A stretch of DNA of 64,000 nucleotides, taken from NCBI GenBank assembly GCA_039566865.1, contig CM076943.1, positions 43,470,663 through 43,534,662 of the forward strand. Reading direction: 5' to 3'. Of this stretch, positions 21,325 to 31,213 are shown in pieces (positions within the stretch are counted from its first letter, which is position 1; the number at the start of each line of letters is the position of its first letter). Source of the DNA: Aurelia coerulea. Its lineage: Eukaryota; Cnidaria; Scyphozoa; Semaeostomeae; Ulmaridae. Both the position numbers and the translations under genes were made by a program. The notes under the pieces were generated by a model. It searched no databases. It was not told the origin of the DNA and saw only the letters and a program-made list of their open reading frames with translations.

Positions 21325-22251
21325 ATGGAAAGCAAAATTAAAGTGTTTAACGGAGAAGGAAATGTGAAAGAATTTATCGTTAAGGTCGAGCTACACTCAT
21401 CTCTAAAAGGGTATACCGAAGAGAAATGTGCACAGGATTTGGCAAGCAGATTAGATGGGCCTGCTTTCGATGTCTATACGAGACTGTCTACAGAGGATAA
21501 GAAAAAAGTGGACAAAATAAAAGAAGAGCTCCTGAAAGAATTTGAAAAAGGCCAGTTGAATCGAGAGGAAGCAATGTTTGAACTTTCAAACCGCCCTAGA
21601 AAACATGGCGAATCTGCGCATACCTACGCATACAAGTTGCTCGAATTGGTGAAGCTAGCATACCCAACCTTCAACGACGAAACTCGTGCGACGTTAGCAA
21701 AAGATTATTTCGTCCGTGGTTTGCATCCACAAATGCAAACAGCCCTCAAATCTATGGAGAAGTTTTCAACAAGTGACATCAAAGCCCTGGCTTCTGAAAC
21801 AACACGACTTCAATTGGCGGGAGTTAAGTCCAATATCGAAATTCGTACTTTAGTTAATGAGATTAGTGACAACGCGAACAACAGTTCAAAAGAAATTCCA
21901 GCCAACATTGTTGACGCAATTGCTGATAAAGTCCTTGTCAAAATAAATTCTATCAACGTTGGTTCCGGGGGTCACGAGAATCTTGAAAATGATGTAAGTT
22001 TCACAACAAAGCCATCCTTTGTTGGCCAAAGAACATTTGCCGGCAGAAATTTCAGAGGTCGTGGTCAAGGTCACCAGCCTCGAAGAAGAGGAAATTTTCG
22101 CGGCGGCTACAGAGCCCCTACCAACCAGCTGAAATGCAGATCATGCCAAAGCACCGACCACTTAGTTGCAAGTTGTCCAACAAGATTTTGCCAAGCATGT
22201 GGCCAACGAGGTCATGACAGCTGGAATGATGTGTGTCCAAAATGCCAATGA
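21325..22251 (+). CDS. Gypsy gag polyprotein
   Basis: This is the structural protein of the retrotransposon particle, 308 residues long. The N-terminal part (KVFNGEGNVKEFI, ASRLDGPAFDVY, DYFVRGLHPQMQ) is a capsid-like helical region typical of metazoan Gypsy gag. A basic Arg/Gly-rich stretch follows at about 235-265. Two CCHC zinc knuckles end it at 271-284 (CRSCQSTDHLVASC) and 289-304 (CQACGQRGHDSWNDVC). The Met at 21325 follows the LTR and primer site by about 20 bases and is the obvious start. The stop is UGA followed by CUA, and the same frame continues open into protease, which suggests programmed readthrough. Confidence 0.9.
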   Translation: MESKIKVFNGEGNVKEFIVKVELHSSLKGYTEEKCAQDLASRLDGPAFDVYTRLSTEDKKKVDKIKEELLKEFEKGQLNREEAMFELSNRPRKHGESAHTYAYKLLELVKLAYPTFNDETRATLAKDYFVRGLHPQMQTALKSMEKFSTSDIKALASETTRLQLAGVKSNIEIRTLVNEISDNANNSSKEIPANIVDAIADKVLVKINSINVGSGGHENLENDVSFTTKPSFVGQRTFAGRNFRGRGQGHQPRRRGNFRGGYRAPTNQLKCRSCQSTDHLVASCPTRFCQACGQRGHDSWNDVCPKCQ

Positions 22252-22254
22252 CTA
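22249..22254 (+). promoter_or_regulatory. UGA-CUA leaky stop between gag and pol
   Basis: The gag stop codon is UGA followed by CUA. After it the same frame stays open through the protease motif at 22342. UGA CUA is a known efficient readthrough context in eukaryotic and viral mRNAs. The minus-strand relative has the same CAA UGA CUA at 12408-12416, also in frame with its pol. Confidence 0.6.
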
Positions 22255-22636
22255 ACCGCCTCCACAGGAGCAAGCCCCTCCGAGGATCCCTGTACCGTTG
22301 TTGTTGCTGCAAAACTCCAAAAGCTGGATACTCACGTAATAATGGACACTGGTTCGGGATGCTCAATAATTGATTTAGGAACATTACAAAGAATACGCCT
22401 CGATAATTGTATTGATAAACGCTCCCCAAAATCATTGATAAACGCTTCCGGGGACACCATGAACATATTGGGGTCTGTCAAGATTGATGTAACGATTGCT
22501 GGAAGCCAGCCTCGTAATCATGTTTTCCAAGTACTGGATTCATTGACGTATTCAAACGTATTACTTGGCAGAGATTTTATGCGCCTCTTTGGTTCTGTCC
22601 AGTTTGATTTTGCCAGAAACAGAATCCAGTTAGGAA
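22252..22636 (+). pseudogene. Gypsy protease (pol 5' part), split by hAT
   Basis: The frame continues from the gag stop. The aspartic protease active site is IMDTGSGCSIIDLG at about 22342, and a flap-like ASGDTMNILG segment and SNVLLGRDFM follow. Translation into RNRIQLG is cut off at 22636 by the hAT insertion. The same frame resumes at 24896 because insert plus duplication is 2259 bp, a multiple of three. The C-terminal residues of the apparent 173-residue frame past 22636 are hAT sequence. Confidence 0.8.
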
Positions 22637-24887
22637 CAGTGGCGAAGCTGGGCGAAAATGGTAGGTCATGCTCTGGGCGGAAGGCGAATAGAAGAAGCTC
22701 CTTGCGCCGGAGGCGGAAACGGTGCAGAAAGTATCTTGTGCCACGCCCATTTTTCTGCCTGGGAACGCCCATTGTTGTAAAAAGGCTTGAACAATGCCAT
22801 TTCTGTAGAGATATAAAATACACCTATAAATTCATGAAAAATTCTTATTTTCAAACACTTTAGGCCAAGAATTGTTCCCAAAATTTTCTTGTTTCAAATC
22901 AGGCATATCAGCAGTAAAACATTTGTTTATCACTAATCTGGCAGGCATGTGTTAGGGTTTCAGATGTCATACAATCATTTCTGTTGAGCAGTTGCCATTT
23001 TTTAATCCTCAATGAAAAGATCATTGACTGAAACTCAAGTCCCAGATCACAGGAATATCTTTTTAAGCAGAAGGGAGAAGGGAAGCAGAAAAAGCAAAGT
23101 TCTCTTGGAAAGCTCATTTGGTTGGTAACACATATGCTGATAATAACCTGGTGGGGGGTTATTCTTATATAAATAGGGTAAGGGTGCTCTGGCTGTGGTA
23201 CAAAATATCAACCAAAAAAAATTTCTAGCATCAAAATGGACCCACAAGATAACTTTTCTTAGCCTACATAGCCAAAACTATTTATTCTTTGTCATCAACA
23301 ATATATGGAAAATGCCCTGAACTGATAGATTTCATGTAATGTATATATTTAAATGTTCGCGTATTTTGATAATGCTGCTTGACTTTGATTTTGTTTGTAA
23401 ATTCATTTTTATATTCTATTCAATTTTTCTCAGTTTGAGACCCAGAAAATAATCCAGAAGTTCAGGGAACTCATAGAAATTCTTGTACAAATGACAAACC
23501 CAAAAATATTATTTTTTTGTCAAAGTTTTAGACCCAAAGAGTAACCTGAGCACCCCCCCCCCCCCTTCCTAACCAAAGCAAAGTACCTTGGAGATAATTA
23601 TTATGCAGAGAGAAAATTATCTTGCAAAAGTTCCTTTGTCAGCAACAAATTATGATAATACTGCAAGAACAGGACAATTTTCTTCGAAGGTAAGTCTAAA
23701 ATACTAGGCTTGTCTATGAATATGGCGAGAACACTTGCGCATATTTTTTTATGAGAAACTAAGAATTTTGCTCGGTACTGAAAGTTTCTTAAAAATATCA
23801 GATTTTCAGTACTCAGAGTTTCTTATGAGTTTCTTACAGGTTCTATAACAATCTTCATGGTCACTGCCTATGCCCTTATGAACATTTCAAAACGATGTTT
23901 TTGTAAGCTTTCCAATGTTTAGACATTGCTCAAGTACTTTTCGAGTAATATGATATAGGAAACGAGTGAAAAAACTGTAAAATATGTTAGGCACATCCTT
24001 TATCAAAATAAATAGTTTCTTAATCATTTATTTTCACAGTACTGGAATTTCCCCCACAGCCTACCTTTCTACCTTCCTTCATTTACCACGAGACTTCTTG
24101 GAATATCTTGGGACACTGTCCTTCCTCTTCAGAACAAGCTTTGCTTTGCAGTTGGCGTTTAGTTATTGGCCTAGGCCTACGATCACATACCCTCCCTTTC
24201 TGGCTTCTGCTAGCCTGAAGCTGCACAAGATTTTCTTGAGAACTAGGCTGCACAATGTCTCCCTCGATAAAGAAGGACTTCCAGTGAATCTTTGCATTCC
24301 ACAATAATCAAAATTCAAATAATAATCCTCCAACTAGACGTGTATGTAGGGGCACTGACACTTCATCTTGAACGGAGCCTAGGCCAGTCAATCTCACAAA
24401 ACAAAGTTTATATCGTCATCATTTCCATTGTTTCAATGCGTATCCTGCTTTTGAACTTCCGCAGGACCTTATGTCGAAAACTGGCGCAATGGGCATGCGT
24501 TAGATCAGCTTCAGCCAATCAATTCATTGCTAGGTTTATGATTATAATGACCCATCTCCTGCGATTTCAGATCGGCAAGACATAACATAGGGAACCAGTA
24601 CGGAAAACAGTGAAATTTGACCATAACTACACAGTGTAGCTACAACATTAGTATAGAAACCCTATGATAGGTCTGGCGCTCCGAATCGAGCACGAGTTAA
24701 CACAGGGGACCAAGGTATCGACAGGTCAAGATACAAAGGGTAAAATTTGTTGTACTATGACATATGTTGTGATTTTAAAGAAAGTTTTTCAAAGAAATAT
24801 TTTTTCTGGTGAAAAAATATTCATGATATCTCTGAAAATTGTTGGTCATGCTGAGCATGAGCAGCATGATCGCTAGATTCGCCACTG
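22637..24887. mobile_element. non-autonomous hAT-type element
   Basis: It begins CAGTGGCGAA and ends TTCGCCACTG, with 8-bp direct repeats GTTAGGAA at 22629-22636 and 24888-24895, the hAT pattern. At 2251 bp it holds no recognisable transposase. The interior has aagaaact-type repeats near 23750-23840, a poly-C run near 23556-23567, and short frames near 24000-24300 that I do not recognise. It interrupts the Gypsy protease-RT coding sequence. Confidence 0.85.
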
Positions 24888-24895
24888 GTTAGGAA

Positions 24896-26739
24896 AACTC
24901 TCAGTGTCCGGATTATCATCGAACACAGCAAGAGTGCGATTAAGCGAAAGTGTTACCATTCCTCCCCGCTCAGAATCGGTTGTTTTAGTAAAATCCTCCA
25001 CGAAAAATTCTCTGTTACCAGGTGATTTTGAACCCAAAATTGGACCAAAGATACGGGGCCTGTACGCTACAAGGTCCCGCGTGATACCGAACATGGATGG
25101 AATATTTCAAATAACAGTCCTCAATGTTACTTCATCAGACATTTCATTGAAATCGCGAACCTCGATGGGTTTTATCCAACCAGCCGATGAAATAGTTATG
25201 AGCGTTGCACCTGATGAAAGCCTCAATTCAACCCTTGCGGACATCACAATCGGTGACAGACTATCATGTGACGAAAAGTCAGAAGTAACCAGATTGATCG
25301 AACAATATAAGGATGTTTTCGCTGCCAATCCTAAAAAGCCCAAGCAAACAATGCTGCTAGAACATCGAATAATCACCGACGACGCCCTCCCTGTGAGTCA
25401 TAAACCCCGTAGGATACCCGTTGCATGGGAGAAGGATATGGATAAACAGGTCGCTGAAATGCTATCAAATGACATTATTCGCCCTTCATCATCCCCTTGG
25501 AATGCCCCAGTGATACTGGTGAAGAAGAAGGACAACAGTACGCGTTTCGTTTGCGATTTCCGAGGAGTTAATGATGTAACAAAAAGAGACACGTATCCCT
25601 TGCCCCATATTAAAGACGTAATTGACAAGATGGCCGGAGCAAAATACTGGACGACGTTAGATGCTGCCTCAGCATACTGGTCGATCCCTCTCGCAGAGAC
25701 TGACAAGGAAAAGCCAGCATTTTCTGTGCCCCACGGCAAATACGAATTTAACGTTACGCCATATGGCCTATCGAACGCTGGTTCTTCCTACCAAAGGATG
25801 ATAGACATGTGTTTATCTGGTCTCTCAACTGAAAGAGTTTTAGCGTACATGGATGACATTGGAATTTTTAACTCAACATTCCAGGAACATATTCAAGATC
25901 TTACAGCAGTCTTTGAGCGATTGCGACTTGCGAATGTGACTCTCAAAGCCTCAAAGTGCGTATTTGCATCGGAATCAGTCGATTTTTTGGGATATGAGCT
26001 TTCATGTCAAGGTATTAAGCCACAGCAACGTTTGACCACCGCTATTGATCAATTTCCTCCACCGGCATCAAGAAAAGAATTAAAGCGTTTTTTAGGGCTG
26101 TCAGGCTTTTATCGGAGCTTTATTCAGGACTACGCAGTGATCAGTGAGCCCCTTAACAAACTTACCTGTGACAATGTGCAATTCTTGTGGACCAGTCAAT
26201 GTGAATCTGCTTTCAAGGAGCTGAAACAACGATTAACATCACAACCAGTGCTGGCATTTCCAAAGCTCAATAAACCATTTACAGTCGAAGTTGATGCAAG
26301 TGATTACGCTGCAGGTGGTGTGTTATCGCAAAGCGGAGAAAATGGCCTTTTGCACCCTGTTGCTTATTTCTCGACAGCTTTTAAAGGTTCTCAACGTCAA
26401 TGGGCACCAATAACAAAAGAAGCATTTGCTCTCGTCTTAGCTGTGAGACACTGGCATGTATATTTAGCGGGTACCGAATTTATCCTGAACACGGACCATA
26501 ATCCACTCGTACATCTTCGTAAACAAAAAGACCCAAGAGGAAAATTCGGGAGGTGGATCTCCGAACTTGAAGAGTATGACTATACGGTCAGATATATCCG
26601 TGGAAAGGACAATGTCAAAGCCGATTTCCTCTCTCGAGATCGATGCGCAAATCCTGATCAACCGATTTCATCATTTGAGGACAAGGTTTATGCTACGGTT
26701 GTAGAGAACGCTACGTTTTTGGATCAATTAAAGCAATAG
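24896..26739 (+). CDS. Gypsy reverse transcriptase and RNase H region
   Basis: This is the pol segment downstream of the hAT insertion, 611 residues from the first start-like codon at 24904. It carries the protease-RT linker, then RT with RRIPVAWEKDMDKQV, NAPVILVKKKDNSTRFVCD and TLDAASAYW (catalytic Asp). The YMDD box is at about 315-318 (LAYMDDIGIF). The connection LGLSGFYRSF follows, then RNase H with VDASDYAAGG, TKEAFALVLAVRHW and NTDHNPL. The protein would act in the particle to copy the RNA. It ends at UAG 26737-26739. The integrase lies in the same frame just after, and the minus-strand relative has a sense codon here, so this stop is a lesion in this copy. Confidence 0.9.
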
Positions 26740-28221
26740 AAAGGTACAGACCCCGTGATCAGCAGAGCAAAACGACTTATAGCAGCGGGAGAAGTAATTT
26801 TACAAGGTCGATTTAAACGAGTTCAAAACCAGCTCCGAGTGGAAGATGACATCTTAACCAAGTCTGGTCGACCAATCGTCCCCGCATCATTACGAAAGTT
26901 TGTATTGACTGAAATACATAACGTAGCACATTTTGGGACAGACAAAACGTATTCTCTCCTGAAAGAGCGTTTCTTTTGGCCGAGCATGTATGGACACGTC
27001 AAGCGTTTTGTTACCTCTTGCATTCACTGCCAACAGACAAAATGCGACACGTCACCACCTAAGGCGCCCTTACTTCCGATGGTGATCCCAGATGCTCCGA
27101 TGCAGTTCATTGCACTTGACGTATCGTATATGCCACGGAACAATAAAGGATTCGAGTACTTTCTGATTATCGGCGATCTATTCTCCAAATACATTGAAGC
27201 AGTGCCGATGAAGGACCAGACCGCACCAACAATAGTAAATGCTTTGATGAACCATTGGATCTACATCCATGGCACCCCACACTTTATTCTTAGCGATCAA
27301 GGCTCAAATGTCGATGGAGATACAGTCAAAGAAATCTGTAATACGCTAGGTATCGAAAAGCGACGGTCGTCCGCTTACCATTCTCAAGGCAATGGATTCG
27401 CAGAGCGCAATATTCGCAATGTCAAGGATATGTTACGAACAGTACTATTACAAAGGAAATTGAATCAGTCAAATTGGGCCTCATTGCTACCAGAGTTGGT
27501 GTTCGCATTGAACACGAGTGAGAGTAAAGCAACCAAATGCATCCCGTTTAAGGTTGTTTTTGGCAGAGACGCTCGTTTACCAATTGATGTCTTGTTTGAT
27601 CATGATCGACTCGATTGCCCCAAAGACACAAACACCGCTGCAGAATATGCCGACGATCGTAATTTTGCTTTAAAGGATGTGTATGATACGGTTATCACTA
27701 ACTTGCAACTCAGCAAAGAAAAGATGCAAGCCCATTACAACAAAAACATCCGTTTCATCGACCACAAAACCGGAGATAAGGTATGGCTGAAAGTAAAGTA
27801 TTATAAAACTGGCGAGAATAGAAAACTCGCACCTCGTCGTCGGGGACCATGGACAGTCAGCAAGAAATTGCCGAATGGCGTTAACTTCGAAATTGTGAAT
27901 GACCAAACAAAGGAAACGAAAATAGTCCACCACGATCGGTTGTCACCTGTAAAGGAAGGAGCAGTAGAGGACGTTGAAGCTCCAGATATCACAATTAAGC
28001 GAAAGACGATCGTTAAAGAACGCACGCCCGATAACTCCTATGCACCCGAGTCAACAGACAGCGAAAGTAGCGATAGTGACGATAGCGATGACTATAGCCC
28101 TGATACGGACGACGATAACCAAAACAGAGAACACGAAGTCCAGCATAGACAATATCCCTTGAGAAACAGGAGAGCGCGCCAAATTCCAAATAACATTCCG
28201 TGGTCTGCGATTCATATATAG
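26740..28221 (+). CDS. Gypsy integrase
   Basis: This is the integrase of the same pol frame, 488 residues from the first Val/Met-like codon at 26755. It has an HHCC zinc domain (IHNVAHFGTDKTY, then CIHCQQTKC). The DDE triad is Asp122 (ALDVSY), Asp181 (LSDQGSN) and Glu217 (GFAERN), which gives the classic D,35,E spacing. A C-terminal LAPRRRGPWTVSKKLPNGVNF segment precedes an acidic Ser/Asp-rich tail that ends in a basic stretch (YPLRNRRARQIP). No chromodomain is evident. The stop is followed directly by the purine tract and 3' LTR. It appears intact in isolation. Confidence 0.9.
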   Translation, partial: KGTDPVISRAKRLIAAGEVILQGRFKRVQNQLRVEDDILTKSGRPIVPASLRKFVLTEIHNVAHFGTDKTYSLLKERFFWPSMYGHVKRFVTSCIHCQQTKCDTSPPKAPLLPMVIPDAPMQFIALDVSYMPRNNKGFEYFLIIGDLFSKYIEAVPMKDQTAPTIVNALMNHWIYIHGTPHFILSDQGSNVDGDTVKEICNTLGIEKRRSSAYHSQGNGFAERNIRNVKDMLRTVLLQRKLNQSNWASLLPELVFALNTSESKATKCIPFKVVFGRDARLPIDVLFDHDRLDCPKDTNTAAEYADDRNFALKDVYDTVITNLQLSKEKMQAHYNKNIRFIDHKTGDKVWLKVKYYKTGENRKLAPRRRGPWTVSKKLPNGVNFEIVNDQTKETKIVHHDRLSPVKEGAVEDVEAPDITIKRKTIVKERTPDNSYAPESTDSESSDSDDSDDYSPDTDDDNQNREHEVQHRQYPLRNRRARQIPNNIPWSAIHI

Positions 28222-28232
28222 GAGGGGGGAAA
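28222..28232 (+). promoter_or_regulatory. polypurine tract
   Basis: gaggggggaaa lies immediately before the 3' LTR (starts 28233) and is the usual plus-strand primer site. Confidence 0.8.
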
Positions 28233-28383
28233 TGTAGGGATACACCCCCGTGACTGGACAGTTGTAGATTAGATTATGTTTACTTATATTCCGCTGTGCT
28301 GTATGTCTCGTTATTCTGTAATAGATCTTCTCTCTGAGTAGGCCACAAGAAGTATTCTCTCTCGAGTCTCGACTACGGCTACA
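28233..28383 (+). repeat. 3' LTR of the plus-strand Gypsy
   Basis: It starts TGTAGGGATA and ends GGCTACA. It is identical to the 5' LTR except at three positions. It is followed by CAAA, the target duplication. Confidence 0.9.
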
Positions 28384-28387
28384 CAAA

Positions 28388-28600
28388 CACATAAGAAATT
28401 TCCGCAGTGGTGCTGGTTGCAGGGCAAGGCAGACATCAGTAAGACATAACATCCATGACATTTTCGTGCGCATGCTCATTACCTCGGCTCCTGTAATTGC
28501 ATCAGTCAGAAGAAACCTTTTGGTTAAGCGACAGCAGTCTTCTTTTGCTGGATATGTTCCCAATCAGGAGGAAGTCATTATCAATGAAATGTACTTGTAG
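28388..28600 (+). pseudogene. Transib transposase, 3' part after the Gypsy insertion
   Basis: After one copy of the CAAA duplication the transposase frame resumes and stays open for 70 codons to UAG at 28598-28600. The first residues (HIRNFRSGAG) directly continue the WNK of the upstream part, giving the WNK-xxRxFR arrangement seen after the catalytic Glu in RAG1 (GNKLFRRFR). The later IFVRMLITSAPVIASVRR segment matches the closing helix of Transib proteins. The full protein would be about 713 residues, normal for the family. The only visible lesion in the gene is the Gypsy insertion. Confidence 0.8.
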
Positions 28601-28837
28601 AGTAGCAATTTGGTGACAGAAACAACATACTTTGTTCTTAAGATTAGTGAAGAGAGATGCTATTTTCTCTGTTGCGAGTTGGTTATTTTTGTTCAATCCA
28701 AAATCATATGGTAGGTAATAGGAATGACTATCAAGGATATGCATGACTTTAGAAAATGAAACAATTCGTTAGCAAGATCGTCACATTTTGCGATTTCCTT
28801 TATCTACGGAAATCAGTGGCTGCTTCCAAAAAATTAA

Positions 28838-29607
28838 TTCTTAGTCAGGAAGATAGCCCCTGCGCAGGAGCAATTGAGACCATTCAGTTTTTTATTATTA
28901 AAAAAATCACATCATAAAAATGCTTGAACCATTGGGTGCTTCATCGCTAATAGCAAGGTCATGTTTTTAGGATAATTACGTGGGAAGGTGCAAAATGAGG
29001 AAATTTTTCGAAATGAGAAGCAAAGAAGTCAGTATCTTCAAATTTCCATAAGTTTTCCCCCTGTACGATCTTACACGATTCCCTTTGTACATGACTTACT
29101 CAAACATGGTACTTGATGGAAAGCGTGTGCCGGTAGACTTACTTTTACTTATTTTTTAGATTTTCAACTATAGTTGTGAAATTTACATATCTTAAGTGGC
29201 TATTTCCGGAGAACAAACGAGTATAAGAAGTCATAATAAATTTCTTACAAATTAATCATGAAAAAGTTGGCTGTTCCTCCCAATTGGAAGTCAATACGAT
29301 GCTCTTCAAAATAAAAAAAAGTTTTTTGAAATTGGACAACTCTAGACGGAGATATTGCAAAATTTATTAACATCCGGTAAGGAGTTGTTACATAGTTGCA
29401 GCCGTTGTTTTAGCGATGGTTTATTTGGTACAACTTTGAAATAGAATTTCTTTGGACTTAGAAGTCCGATTGAGCTCAGATTTGTTTTGTTTCAATATTC
29501 AATGTGTATTGTATTGGAAAAATAGTAACAAAGAGGATTTCCTACAATTAAATTTTTCTTGACATTTTGCCTTTTCTTACATAATTTTGGCATTCTGGAT
29601 CACTGTG
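28838..29607 (-). repeat. right terminal inverted repeat of Transib
   Basis: It is the reverse complement of 18116-18871. Read inward from 29607 it begins CACAGTG, a perfect RSS heptamer, then 21 bases, then TAAGAAAAGG. Confidence 0.85.
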
Positions 29608-29778
29608 CGGTCTCTAAAGTGAATACCTTCCAAACCAACTAAATGTGTCCTCTCTAACAAGGTGTGTACTTTACAGAGAGAATCTTAGCTAACATTTGTC
29701 AATAGGGATGCAAAAATAATTCCTTTCTTAACAGTTTGCCCATGATATAATGGTGTCGCTTAGAGACAGTTGACTGCA

Positions 29779-30695
29779 GTGCAATACTTAAAAACTATTC
29801 GTGATATATTATGAAATCAACAAAATATTATACAATCAGGCAGGAGACCTGGCTCTTGCTAGGGGGAGGGGGGAGGTGGGGAAGTTGCATAGGAAACATA
29901 ATAGGAATGGAAACGAAAAGGGGTATACTTCATGTTGTTTTTATGGAACCACCAAGAAATTTTAGGAGAATTTCCTTATCAAACCAATTCTAAATGTTTT
30001 CAACCTAACTGTTGCACGGATGGATGGTCGTATCCTCGGCTGAGTTGGACCAAAGATAGAGACTTGATCTACACCTAAGTTTGTCTCTTCCATAGACTAA
30101 ATGCTCCATTCACTGATGGTTGCATTCCTGAGGAAATGTAGGTACTTTTGAAAACTCACGACTTGCTGCTATCATTTGCATTTTTGCTCTATTGTTAAAA
30201 GTAATAACGACTTTTTTACATTACTTATAGGATTGATAATAAAATCTTGAAATATCAAATTTTGACTGAGAGCCCGTTTACACGGAAACGAATCCATTTT
30301 GATTTCCAACATTTTCAAGGCTAAGGAAAATGCCTCACATAAACAAAATAATGAATCTAGCAGTAATTTGCACACTTTAACTGCATATTTCAAAGCCAAC
30401 CAGTTTTAAAAGCATTCATATCTGCCAGTTTGGTCCTATTGAAAAGGTAATAATCACATTTAAACATAATTGGTGCCTGCTGTAGGCCAAATGGGAAAAT
30501 TGAAGATTGATCTCGTTATCAAATTTTGATTTGTGAAACGTTCCTATTTTTATTGGCACATCCCGTAACTGGTGATTCTATCATGAATTACTGACCAGAA
30601 TAATGCAGCCTGCCCCGCAGAAACCGTAAAAACGAGTTTCAGTGCAACCTATTTGGTTATTTTGTCAGTCTCTGTTATTGTAGGCCACTTTGTAA
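29779..30695. other. gene-free stretch
   Basis: No gene is recognisable on either strand. A short G-rich run lies near 29860-29880. Confidence 0.5.
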
Positions 30696-30697
30696 TA

Positions 30698-31010
30698 CCG
30701 GGTGTCCCAAAAAAATGTATACAGATTTGGTTGACTCCAGCGATGTGAATTTAGCTTTAATCCATGGCTAACTACTCTCAAAATGTTCCTCGATAGTTAA
30801 CTTGAACATAGATACCTTGTTTGTTGGTATTAGTGCTTTAAGAGCAGAAATATCAATCTTGAAAGCTCAAATTTGCGTCTACTTGCAAACCAGAGCTTTG
30901 ACCTTTGGCCTCAGCAAATTCTTGAACCACATCGAAATTAAGATCTGAAATTAGTGAAACATTAAGAAACATCTTAATAAGTGACTGGGGGGGGGGGAGG
31001 AGGTGACTTC
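30698..31010. repeat. one-ended MITE fragment, CCGGGTGTCCCA end
   Basis: TA CCGGGTGTCCCAAAAAAA begins at 30696. The following 300 bases resemble those after 62111 and 63228 in the 1116-bp tandem repeat. The opposite end is missing, and the copy fades out before the Gypsy LTR at 31036. Confidence 0.5.
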
Positions 31011-31035
31011 TGGAAAACATAATAACACACAATAT

Positions 31036-31175
31036 TGTAACATTATTAGCCTCGCTTGGGTGTTCTGTTGGGCATGCACCCTTGTTGTTGTTGGTTTGGA
31101 GCACGAGACTGAGAAAATGGAGAACTTATGAAATGAAACTTGTTTGTTTATATTTACTTGCTGGAAACCTTTACA
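31036..31175 (+). repeat. 5' LTR, K02A2.6-type Gypsy
   Basis: It begins TGTAACATTATTAGCC and ends CCTTTACA. Length is 140 bp. It is followed at once by TGGTGTCAGG, a tRNA-type primer-binding site at 31176. Confidence 0.9.
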
Positions 31176-31213
31176 TGGTGTCAGGTGAAACACCCATCTT
31201 TGATGTGTAGCAA

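Larger units (their letters stand above)
21151..28387 (+). mobile_element. Ty3/Gypsy retrotransposon inserted in the Transib transposase gene
   Basis: Two 151-bp LTRs differ at three positions and are flanked by a 4-bp duplication, CAAA (21151-21154 and 28384-28387). Between them are gag, protease, reverse transcriptase, RNase H and integrase, then a purine tract. A hAT-type insertion (22637-24887) splits protease from RT, and a UAG at 26737-26739 splits RNase H from integrase. Without the hAT the element is about 4.97 kb. The low LTR divergence indicates a fairly recent insertion. Confidence 0.9.
18116..29607 (+). mobile_element. Transib (RAG1-like) DNA transposon
   Basis: Both ends carry an RSS-like heptamer: CACTGTG on the left and, read inward from the right end, CACAGTG. 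Both are flanked by CGGTC (18111-18115 and 29608-29612), a GC-rich 5-bp duplication of the kind known for Transib. Long terminal inverted repeats of roughly 755-770 bp follow on each side. Between them lies one transposase gene related to the RAG1 core. The element would be about 4.26 kb without the 7.2-kb Gypsy insertion at 21155-28383. I see no RAG2-like (Kelch) gene, which fits Transib and not ProtoRAG. Confidence 0.85.
18102..29778. repeat. old MITE split by the Transib element
   Basis: tgcagtcaacggtc (18102-18115) would join tctaaagtgaataccttc (29613 onward) if the insertion were removed. That recreates the start of the MITE also seen at 16847 (tgcagtcaactgtctctaa). Its other inverted end is at 29766-29779. 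The match at the empty site supports the Transib boundaries. Confidence 0.6.

Noticed and set aside
23984..24307. Frames on both strands inside the hAT-type element
   Set aside because: Neither shows hAT transposase features such as a BED finger or the C-terminal dimerisation region. They are probably chance frames.
18116..29607. ProtoRAG element with a RAG2-like partner
   Set aside because: No Kelch-type or other second gene lies between the inverted repeats once the Gypsy is discounted.
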